From: Synergistes sp.
GTDB lineage: Bacteria > Synergistota > Synergistia > Synergistales > Synergistaceae
Assembly (NCBI GenBank): GCA_016288355.1
Contig: JAEEYY010000117.1
Coordinates: forward strand, 1 to 10,406
DNA length: 10,406 nt
Direction: 5' to 3'
How positions within the stretch are numbered: position 1 is the stretch's first letter; every line of letters starts with the position of its first letter. Shown piece by piece: positions 1 through 5,303 of the stretch. Below the pieces are notes generated by a model. The model made no database searches and was not told the origin of the DNA. It saw nothing but the letters and a program-made list of their open reading frames with translations. The position numbers and the translations under genes were made by a program.

Positions 1-231
1 GATATCTTTGATTATTGACTGTTCCGGCAGTTCTTCAAGTACTTTCACAAAGCATTTTTCGAGCTGCATAGTTCTGTTAAGAGGTTTCCTCTTTATGAGC
101 TCGGCCGCAAGCAGCTTGTTCATTGAGACAGCAAAAGATGATATCTCTGCCGGCACCGTATTACTATAAATCAACAGTCTGTATATTGTCTGTCTGTCAG
201 GCAGATTTCTGTATTCAATTATCGTACCCAC
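1..231 (-). CDS. Unrecognised protein, N-terminal part (cut by window edge)
   Basis: An open minus-strand frame enters from the window edge and gives at least 77 codons with a natural composition, for example LPDRQTIYRLLIYSNTVPAE and then MNKLLAAELIKRKPLNRTMQ. I chose GTG at 231-229 as the start because GGAGGA (243-238) precedes it at 6 nt. The frame is open upstream to a stop at 291-289, so a longer form starting for example at GTG 267 is possible. The protein looks soluble, mixed charged and probably helical. I see no signal peptide or catalytic motif and do not recognise the family. Upstream lies a probable gene remnant on the same strand, so this gene may belong to a decaying accessory region. 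Confidence 0.5.
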   Translation of the reverse strand, partial: MGTIIEYRNLPDRQTIYRLLIYSNTVPAEISSFAVSMNKLLAAELIKRKPLNRTMQLEKCFVKVLEELPEQSIIKDI

Positions 232-314
232 AAGATTTCCTCCATCTATAATTCTGCTCCGGAACACACCCTCATAAATCAGACCTATTCATTCTCTTTT
301 TTTCTATCGTGCCA

Positions 315-616
315 TCAACACAATATGCAGATTATCACAACTTTTTCTAAGATCTCAGACCTTATTTTTTCTTTTTGCATGCTTTCCAGCGACAGCAACA
401 TTATCCTAGCATTGCGCTTTGAATATTTTTTGCCGCTTTTGTAAATAACAGTACCAATATAATATGCTTATCTTCCGGTATATGAATTACTGAGTCTGCC
501 GGTTCTCCTGTTGCTTCAGCTATATGCCAACTTAACCGATTGCTATATATATTTTGCATTAAATATTCATAACAGTAAATAAAAACATACTGTTTTTCAT
601 CATTAATTTTATTTAT
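315..616 (-). pseudogene. Probable frameshifted remnant of a small unrecognised gene
   Basis: Two minus-strand frames give natural-looking protein but neither is complete. The first runs from 616 to a stop at 403-401 and includes SNRLSWHIAEATGEPADSVI and then HIPEDK. The second runs from 467 to a stop at 317-315 and includes IGTVIYKSGKKYSKRNARIM and then LLSLESMQKEKIRSEILEKV. The frames cross near 465-470, where one single-base indel would join them into about 100 residues. The first frame has no convincing ribosome binding site; its ATG at 559 lacks a Shine-Dalgarno. I read this as one small gene broken by a frameshift and lacking a start. The alternative is chance open frames in AT-rich DNA. 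No family is recognised. Confidence 0.35.
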
Positions 617-618
617 TT

Positions 619-641
619 AAAAAAGCGGGAAAGGTGTCCCG
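619..641 (-). terminator. Weak rho-independent terminator, minus strand
   Basis: On the minus strand CGGGA and TCCCG (641-637 and 630-626) form a 5-bp stem around a 6-nt loop, followed one base later by six T (624-619). The T-tract is good but the stem is short, so this is only a candidate. It would stop transcription coming leftward from the 650-800 segment. Confidence 0.3.
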
Positions 642-665
642 GAATTGGTGGTTCTGAGGATAGGA

Positions 666-773
666 TTCAACAGCAATGCGGGGATGTCTTGACAGTCTCC
701 CTGATATTAAAAACAGCGGGTACTGCTCTCACTATTTGACTGAAACAGTGAAAAAGCGGTGCTTCAACAGCAA
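666..773 (+). repeat. 11-bp direct repeat TTCAACAGCAA
   Basis: TTCAACAGCAA occurs at 666-676 and again at 763-773, a 97-bp offset. The DNA between is gene-free. Similar A-run plus AGCGG strings also recur at 619-628, 711-719 and 751-759. The repeat may be a leftover of a small element or chance similarity. Confidence 0.4.
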
Positions 774-818
774 ATAAAAGACAAAAGCATTTAGGCGACG
801 GAAGATTATTATAGCAAA

Positions 819-855
819 GTCATATTTTTATATAAATAAAGCTTGAAAATATGAC
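819..855 (+). promoter_or_regulatory. Inverted-repeat operator in front of the XRE gene
   Basis: GTCATATTTT (819-828) and AAAATATGAC (846-855) are perfect 10-bp inverted arms with a 17-bp AT-rich centre. The right arm covers part of the -35 hexamer and the spacer of the promoter at 843-871, so a dimer bound here would block RNA polymerase. Such an arrangement is typical of XRE-family autorepression. The operator assignment is inference from position and symmetry. Confidence 0.6.
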
Positions 856-871
856 ATATCGGCCATACAAT
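843..871 (+). promoter_or_regulatory. Sigma-70 type promoter for the XRE/IrrE/PIN cassette
   Basis: TTGAAA (843-848) and TACAAT (866-871) are spaced by 17 bp, close to consensus. Transcription would begin near 878, leaving a leader of about 20 nt that holds two Shine-Dalgarno sequences, AGGAGG (879-884) and AAAGGAGG (886-893). The inverted repeat 819-855 overlaps the -35 box. Confidence 0.65.
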
Positions 872-900
872 ACTATCAGGAGGCGAAAGGAGGAGTCGCC

Positions 901-1239
901 ATGGCTGCAATTTATGAAAAATTGAAAATGATGAGAGAAAAAGCAGGCTTGCGGCAGGGACAAATTGCAGATTATCTGGGAGTGACTCAGACGTTTATTT
1001 CAAAGGTTGAGACCGGCGAGAGGAATCTCACCGTAGATCAACTGGAGAGCGTTGTGAATCTTTACGGCTATAGCCTTGCATCGTTTGCGGAAATGGAACA
1101 GGATGCACATCCGATTCAGTTTGCGTTTAGAGCACAGGATGTAAGCCAAAATGACCTGCACATTATTGCTGATATCGGGAAGATCGCGATCAACAGTAGA
1201 TTCATGGCAAAGTTACTGGGAGAATCGAATGTTGGATAA
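901..1239 (+). CDS. XRE-family helix-turn-helix transcriptional regulator
   Basis: A 112-aa cytoplasmic DNA-binding protein. Residues about 5-62 form a Cro/C1-type HTH domain, with LRQGQIADYLGVTQTFISKV spanning the turn and recognition helix and ETGERNL following, as is usual for the family. The C-terminal part (about 70-112, PIQFAFRAQDVSQNDLHIIA and on) is a short helical tail of the kind seen in regulators encoded beside ImmA/IrrE proteases, probably for dimerisation or protease contact. The ATG has an optimal AAAGGAGG at 7 nt. The 3' end overlaps the protease gene by 11 bases, implying translational coupling. The protein probably represses its own promoter through the inverted repeat at 819-855 and may be removed by the protease encoded next. 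The HTH call is secure; target and inducer are unknown. Confidence 0.92.
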   Translation: MAAIYEKLKMMREKAGLRQGQIADYLGVTQTFISKVETGERNLTVDQLESVVNLYGYSLASFAEMEQDAHPIQFAFRAQDVSQNDLHIIADIGKIAINSRFMAKLLGESNVG

Positions 1240-1984
1240 GCTGGACCTGAATACCAAAGCACAGGAACTGCGGGAGGCTCTTGGCGAAGACGCTAATTCC
1301 CCGGTCGATATATTTTCTCTTGTTAACCAAATAGAGGGGCTCACGCTGGTTTTTTACCCTCTTGGCGAAAACATCAGCGGAATGTGCATCAGAGACAATG
1401 AAATACGGCTGATAGCGATCAACTCGACGACATCTTACGGACGGCAGAGATATTCACTTGCCCATGAGTTGTATCATCTGTATTACGATGATAAATCAGG
1501 ATTCAATGTTTGCTCGGCAAAATTCGACCCCAAAAGCGAAAATGAGAAGTGCGCTGATCAGTTTGCCTCCTACTTCCTCGCCCCATACAAGTCTTTGCGA
1601 TCTGCTATAAGAAAGTCCGCCGGGAACTGCCAGCTCTCCATGCAGCATATTATTGCACTGGAACAATACTATGGGATGAGCCATATGGCAATGCTTTGGA
1701 GATTGGTTTCGGAAGGATATCTCTCTTCAGAGGAACTTTACAGCTGCAGCTGCGGCGTAATATCTGCGGCAAGAAAGCTCGGTTACGACGACAAATTGTA
1801 CAGACCTACGCCCGTTGATCTCCAAAGAAGAACGTATGGCCATTATTTGAAGCAGGTAGAAGAATTACGCCAAAAAGAGCTGGTCTCATCCGGAAAGATT
1901 GATGAACTGCTGCTTGACGCTTTCCGTGAAGATATTGCATTTGGCCTTGATGAAAACGGTTTAGGGGGGGCGGCGATTGACTGA
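1229..1984 (+). CDS. ImmA/IrrE-family metallo-endopeptidase (COG2856)
   Basis: A 251-aa soluble zinc protease-like protein. The signature is HELYH at residues 79-83 within RYSLAHELYHLYYDD; a likely third zinc ligand is E106 in ENEKCADQFASYFLAP. Residues about 25-60 resemble the family's N-terminal region (VDIFSLVNQIEGLTLVFYPL). The C-terminal ~100 residues are helical, with a cysteine cluster CSCG (173-176). I start at ATG 1229, preceded by GGGAG at 6 nt, rather than at an in-frame upstream ATG at 1151 that lies inside the XRE gene. In known members (ImmA of ICEBs1, IrrE/PprI of Deinococcus) the protease cleaves a partner XRE repressor under stress, so the adjacent regulator is the natural substrate here by inference. 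Its end overlaps the PIN gene by 8 bases. Confidence 0.92.
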   Translation: MLDKLDLNTKAQELREALGEDANSPVDIFSLVNQIEGLTLVFYPLGENISGMCIRDNEIRLIAINSTTSYGRQRYSLAHELYHLYYDDKSGFNVCSAKFDPKSENEKCADQFASYFLAPYKSLRSAIRKSAGNCQLSMQHIIALEQYYGMSHMAMLWRLVSEGYLSSEELYSCSCGVISAARKLGYDDKLYRPTPVDLQRRTYGHYLKQVEELRQKELVSSGKIDELLLDAFREDIAFGLDENGLGGAAID

Positions 1985-2513
1985 AAAGTATTTCTTTGAT
2001 ACTGATTGCCTCTCTGCTTTTCTTTGGGTCCGCGAGGAAAGTATTCTGGCAAAACTATACACCGGAAGAATAATCCTGCCTGCACAAGTATATAACGAGC
2101 TGCAAAAAGTGCCTCATTTACAAGCAAAAGTAGATACGCTAAAAAGCGGCGGTGATCTTTGTGTTGAGAGCATGGAGGCTGGCTCGGCTGAATATGTTGA
2201 TTATCTGCAGATGACAACAGCGCCTGAACAAGGCATGCGGATAATAGGCAGAGGTGAGGCCGCCGGTATTGCTATGGCAAAACACAGGGGCGGTACTCTT
2301 GCCAGCAACAACCTGCGCGATATCCGTCCCTACGTGGAGAAGTACGATATCTCATACATTACTACGGGGGACATTCTGATTGAAGCAATGAACGCCGCGA
2401 TCATCTCGGAATCAGAGGGCAACGCCATTTGGGCAGATATGATACAAAAACGACGCATGCTTCCAACTGCTACATTCTCAGAGTATCTGACGATCTGCGG
2501 GGAAAAAGACTAA
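1977..2513 (+). CDS. PIN-like nuclease-fold protein
   Basis: A 178-aa soluble protein with features of a PIN-domain ribonuclease. An N-terminal strand carries acidic residues (FFDTD, D8 and D10), followed by E41 in LPAQVYNELQ, then GRGEAAGIAMAK with E94, and a late strand TLASNNLRDI. Many PIN proteins have two aspartates where N111-N112 stand here; D115 may supply the fourth acid. Residues about 118-178 form a helical tail. The start is TTG 1977, since no ATG fits and a G7 tract (1964-1970) acts as Shine-Dalgarno 6 nt upstream. The 8-base overlap indicates coupling to the protease gene. PIN proteins are often RNA-cleaving toxins, so this could be the effector of the cassette. The fold call is fairly secure; catalysis is uncertain because of the Asn pair. 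Confidence 0.75.
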   Translation: MTEKYFFDTDCLSAFLWVREESILAKLYTGRIILPAQVYNELQKVPHLQAKVDTLKSGGDLCVESMEAGSAEYVDYLQMTTAPEQGMRIIGRGEAAGIAMAKHRGGTLASNNLRDIRPYVEKYDISYITTGDILIEAMNAAIISESEGNAIWADMIQKRRMLPTATFSEYLTICGEKD

Positions 2514-2807
2514 GCAGGAAACGATTCCCGTTTTCCAAAAGGATATCTATTACAGCAAAGTGTTCCGATAAATGATCCTTTTACAAATGACACGCCTGAG
2601 CAGATTCAGGTTGTTAACTTATTCTTTATAAACTGAGCTTGTGAAAATTTCTAAAATAGATTTCCTGTAATATCGGTTTTGCCGGGCGGATCCGGTAAAC
2701 CAGCCGCCCTGGCGCCGAAGCGTTATCGGAGGCTGTTATCTGAGAACAGCCCCCGCTTTAATCACGCATATAAAAAATATTTAAGCAAAACCCTTCCGTG
2801 CTGCGTG
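2514..2807. other. Gene-free spacer with GC-rich stem-loops
   Basis: No coding frame is convincing here. Just after the PIN stop, GGAAACG (2517-2523) can pair with CGTTTTCC (2529-2536) with one bulge. GCCGGGCGG (2681-2689) pairs with CCGCCCTGGC (2704-2713) with one bulged T. On the minus strand GGGGGCTGTT and AACAGCCTCC (2754-2745 and 2737-2728) form a 10-bp stem with one G-U pair and a 7-nt loop. None is followed by a T-tract, so they are not clear intrinsic terminators. The last two lie where transcripts of the minus operon would end and could be a structured 3' end. Confidence 0.4.
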
Positions 2808-3566
2808 TTATTTAGCTCCGATAAGCGCGGCCCCTATTGCGCCCGCGTACTGGGAAAGGGCGTGTGAGACTACCCGGCGGCCGGTCTTTTCTTCTATAAG
2901 GGCCCTGAGCATGTCGTTCTGAGCGCAGCCGCCGGTGAAGCAGATATCGCCGCTTCCGCCTGCGCGGGATATCATCGTAGCGGCTTTCTGCGCGACGGAG
3001 TCAAGCAGGCCGGCGCATATCGATTCTTTGGCGACGCCTTTAGCGAGAAGACCGACCACTTCCGATTCGGCAAATACCGTGCACATGCTGTTTATCGGCT
3101 GCATCTCCGTGCCCTCAGGTATATGGCAGAAGTCGGAGAGCGTGCAGCCTAAATGCACGGCCATGTTCTGCAGGAAGCGGCCGGTGCCGGCGGCGCATTT
3201 GTCGTTCATTATGAAGTCGGCTACCCTGCCGTCCGGATGCAGCGATATGACTTTTGAATCCTGCCCCCCGATATCGAGCACCATGCCGGCTTCCGGCACA
3301 AGGTAACGCGCGCCCGCGGCGTGGCAGCTTATCTCGGTGATGCGCTTGTCTGCCGGGAATACATTTCTGCCGTATCCTGTGGCTGTGACGGTTATTCCGG
3401 GAGCATCGGGCGCGATACCGGCTTTTTCCTTTATCGCGGCAACTGCGGCTTCCGCGCTTTCCTTCGGGGTCCAGCCGGTAGGAGTCAGGCAGCAGATGAT
3501 ACCGCTTCCGTCCCAGAGCGCGCACTTCGTTGCGGCGGAACCGATATCAACGCCGATGCTGTGCAT
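2808..3566 (-). CDS. BadF/BadG/BcrA/BcrD-type ATPase: [4Fe-4S] activator/reductase of the double-cubane protein
   Basis: A 252-aa ASKHA-fold ATPase. Visible motifs are the phosphate loop DIGSAATK (7-14), ATGYGRN (62-68), VLDIGGQDSKVI (96-107), NDKCAAGTGRF (121-131), SMCTVFAESEVVGLLAKG (160-177) and ICFTGGCAQN (208-217). C124 and C162 are the expected ligands of the single [4Fe-4S] cluster held between two subunits of the homodimer. Family members use ATP hydrolysis to push one low-potential electron into a partner cluster protein. The preferred start is ATG 3566, one base after the stop of the partner gene; a TTG at 3584 adds six unlikely residues (MRRCCK). The gene order partner-activator and near-zero spacing show an operon. 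Length fits the single-domain HgdC/YjiL-like type. The exact electron acceptor is inferred from the neighbour. Confidence 0.9.
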   Translation of the reverse strand: MHSIGVDIGSAATKCALWDGSGIICCLTPTGWTPKESAEAAVAAIKEKAGIAPDAPGITVTATGYGRNVFPADKRITEISCHAAGARYLVPEAGMVLDIGGQDSKVISLHPDGRVADFIMNDKCAAGTGRFLQNMAVHLGCTLSDFCHIPEGTEMQPINSMCTVFAESEVVGLLAKGVAKESICAGLLDSVAQKAATMISRAGGSGDICFTGGCAQNDMLRALIEEKTGRRVVSHALSQYAGAIGAALIGAK

Positions 3567-3567
3567 C

Positions 3568-4716
3568 TTACAGCATCTCCGCAAAGGCGCCGAATCTTGT
3601 AGCTAACTGCCCCACGTCTCCCTGCGAGTAGTCGGTCTCCACCGCGATGTAGGGTATGCCCTCCGACGCAAGAGCGGTGCGGACCGAATACGACTCTACG
3701 TTGTAGGTATGGCAGGCCTGGAGTATCACGTCCGCGACGCCTGCCGCATTGTACTTTTTGATGTAGTGCCTGATAAGCTCTGTCCTTTCTCTGTTCGGGG
3801 ACATCACGGAGCAGGGTATCGAAAGGTACTTCTCCGCGATCGCGTCAAGCGGCGGGATATCCTCGCGTACTTTGTAATGGGTGCATTTAAGGTTGCCGCA
3901 GTTCTCAAAGCCGACTACGACGGCGGAGTTCTCAGGCGCTTCTATCGCGTCAACTACCTTTTCGAGGGACTTGCCCATCGGACATCCGGTGATAAGTATG
4001 CGTTTGGAGGCGGAGATGCGGCGGACCCCGTTCTTGTACGCGTCGATCAGGATGTCGGTGAGTGCGTTTACGTTTGCTATCGCTTCTTCGTAGTTGAAGG
4101 TAAATTTGATATAGTCGGATACGAGCATTATCTCTTTGCCGGAGACGACGGCGTCCGGAAGGGCTGCAAGGTCGTAGAAGCGCAGCGCGGCGGCATTTAA
4201 CGAGTTTTTCAGCCTGATGGCGGACGTGAGCTTTTCGTCGGTTATCGACGCGCCGAAGCGCTCTTCCAGCACTTCTTTGAGCTTTATCACTTCATGCTTC
4301 CAGAGTTCGAGGCTCTTTGCGTGTTCGGTGGTCTGCGGCAGCTGCATCACATGTGTGGGGCGCAGCGCATTCAGCAGCTCGTACATTTTTTTCTTGCCGT
4401 CGCAGGTGGTCTCCCCTATCACGATGTCGCAGAAGTGGAAGTACGGGCAGGTATCGGTAAGCGCAAAGCCGTAGCTGGACTTTATAAGCGGGCAGAGGTT
4501 GCGCGGAAGGTGCTGCTCCGCGGCCGCTATCGGCTTTTCGCTCGTGCTGCATAATGATACAGTCACTCCGCCTGCCGCGTATATCAGCTCCCAGGGCGTG
4601 ACGGTGCAGTACATGCCCACGACGGGGTGCCCGGCTTCCTTTATCTCTTTCACCGCGACCGGTGCGTTCCGCACTCCTTCGCGCATTTTTTCGAACAGCT
4701 CATCTATTTTTTCCAT
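3568..4716 (-). CDS. Double-cubane-cluster protein / 2-hydroxyacyl-CoA dehydratase-family subunit
   Basis: A 382-aa cytoplasmic iron-sulfur protein of the HgdB/YjiM family. It has 11 cysteines: C37 (GMYCTVTPWELIYAAGG), C56, C75 (RNLCPLIKSSYG), C90, C96, C105 (GETTCDGKKKMYELL), C245 (TGCPMG), C273, C278, C302 (SIPCSVMSPNRER) and C335 (QACHTYNVE). The two-domain layout, with cysteines in the N- and C-terminal thirds, matches proteins carrying a double-cubane [8Fe-9S] cluster, such as that of Carboxydothermus hydrogenoformans, which is reduced by its own ATPase and can reduce small molecules such as acetylene. A second dehydratase subunit and a CoA-transferase, needed by true 2-hydroxyacyl-CoA dehydratases, are absent here. 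Start: ATG 4716 is 18 nt from the Shine-Dalgarno GAGGGGGAGA (4743-4734); an in-frame ATT at 4728 is 6 nt from it and may be the real start. The physiological substrate is unknown. Confidence 0.85.
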   Translation of the reverse strand: MEKIDELFEKMREGVRNAPVAVKEIKEAGHPVVGMYCTVTPWELIYAAGGVTVSLCSTSEKPIAAAEQHLPRNLCPLIKSSYGFALTDTCPYFHFCDIVIGETTCDGKKKMYELLNALRPTHVMQLPQTTEHAKSLELWKHEVIKLKEVLEERFGASITDEKLTSAIRLKNSLNAAALRFYDLAALPDAVVSGKEIMLVSDYIKFTFNYEEAIANVNALTDILIDAYKNGVRRISASKRILITGCPMGKSLEKVVDAIEAPENSAVVVGFENCGNLKCTHYKVREDIPPLDAIAEKYLSIPCSVMSPNRERTELIRHYIKKYNAAGVADVILQACHTYNVESYSVRTALASEGIPYIAVETDYSQGDVGQLATRFGAFAEML

Positions 4717-5197
4717 ATAGTTTCTAATGGTGATCTCCCCCTCTTATTTACTCCGCGATGCTTTAAATATCATGCAGGGCGTTTTTTGCATGGTATCCGC
4801 TGCTTTTCAAATACATACAAAGGCACGGCGACGCCTTGCTGATGTTTGCGGCGTCCGCCTGCCAGAGACAGGTCATATACAGAGCGGGACTATACTTGCG
4901 GTATTATGATGAAAAGCCGGAGCATGAGTCCGCATGAGCGCGGCGCATCACCTGCGCCGCATTATCCCGGGCACTTCACGAGACAGAAAACATGGACTCA
5001 CCCCCGAATGGATCGATAGAACTGCTTTTGCAGTCCCTACTGATTTTATCACATTATGACAGCCCGTTAATAAAGCACGTGTTTACATCAGCAAAAGCAT
5101 CTGACAGACGCCCCTTTTTTCTGTCCGGGAGAGACATCGCATCTGCGCATTTTCGCGCAGCTTTGCTCCGGCTCATGCATAAAACCAAAAGAAAGAT

Positions 5198-5218
5198 AAA
5201 TATTTCACTTAAATATTT
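5198..5218 (+). repeat. Two AAATATTT palindromes, possible regulator site or UP element
   Basis: AAATATTT at 5198-5205 and 5211-5218 are identical self-complementary 8-mers spaced by CACTT (13-bp period). They end 13 bp before the -35 hexamer at 5232, where an activator site or an AT-rich UP element would lie. Function is inferred from position only. Confidence 0.35.
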
Positions 5219-5231
5219 GCCCGACATTTTT

Positions 5232-5260
5232 TTGCAATATTGAAGGAAAAGGGCTACAAT
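5232..5260 (+). promoter_or_regulatory. Sigma-70 type promoter for the aldolase gene
   Basis: TTGCAA (5232-5237) and TACAAT (5255-5260) are spaced by 17 bp. Transcription would start near 5267, giving a leader of about 37 nt that ends in a strong Shine-Dalgarno, GGGAGGAG (5290-5297). Confidence 0.65.
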
Positions 5261-5303
5261 GAGCTAAGGCAACCTATTATAAAAATCTCGGGAGGAGATT
5301 CCA

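Larger units (their letters stand above)
609..800 (-). other. Coding-like scrap, possible mobile-element end or dispersed repeat
   Basis: On the minus strand, codons 728-612 (stop 611-609) read as 39 residues including SRHPRIAVESYPQNHQFRDT and then FPAFLNK. No start codon with a ribosome binding site is present. A second frame upstream (about 793-674) also stays open. The mix of overlapping open frames next to short repeats suggests the end of an insertion element or a dispersed intergenic repeat rather than a working gene. No terminal inverted repeat or target duplication could be paired inside the window. Confidence 0.25.
4717..5303. other. Divergent gene-free spacer between the double-cubane operon and the aldolase gene
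   Basis: This 587-bp stretch separates two divergent units. Open frames on the plus strand (4727-4909 and 4992-5243) lack ribosome binding sites and natural composition. Stem-loops are GCGGCGCA/TGCGCCGC (4940-4947 with 4953-4960, 5-nt loop), CTGCGC/GCGCAG (5143-5148 with 5155-5160, 6-nt loop) and GACAGA/TCTGTC around 5103-5124. None has a T-tract after it. The right end holds a paired AT palindrome and the aldolase promoter. I could not find a clear minus-strand promoter for the double-cubane operon; TTGAAA (4811-4806) has no good -10 partner. Confidence 0.5.

Noticed and set aside
666..773. Direct repeats considered as CRISPR
   Set aside because: Only two 11-bp copies with a 97-bp offset, no spacer pattern and no cas genes.
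1151..1228. In-frame upstream ATG giving a 277-aa form of the protease
   Set aside because: It lies inside the XRE gene, lacks a ribosome binding site and adds residues unlike the family; ATG 1229 has GGGAG at 6 nt.
3567..3584. TTG start extending the activator by six residues (MRRCCK)
   Set aside because: It overlaps the end of the partner gene and the family begins right before the GVDIGS strand, which fits ATG 3566.
3709..4200. 163-codon plus-strand frame
   Set aside because: Antisense to the double-cubane protein gene, with no ribosome binding site or recognisable family.
4940..4960. Perfect 8-bp hairpin considered as terminator
   Set aside because: No T-tract follows on either strand and no gene ends nearby.
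4992..5243. 83-codon plus-strand frame in the divergent spacer
   Set aside because: No Shine-Dalgarno, unnatural composition, and its end runs through the aldolase promoter.
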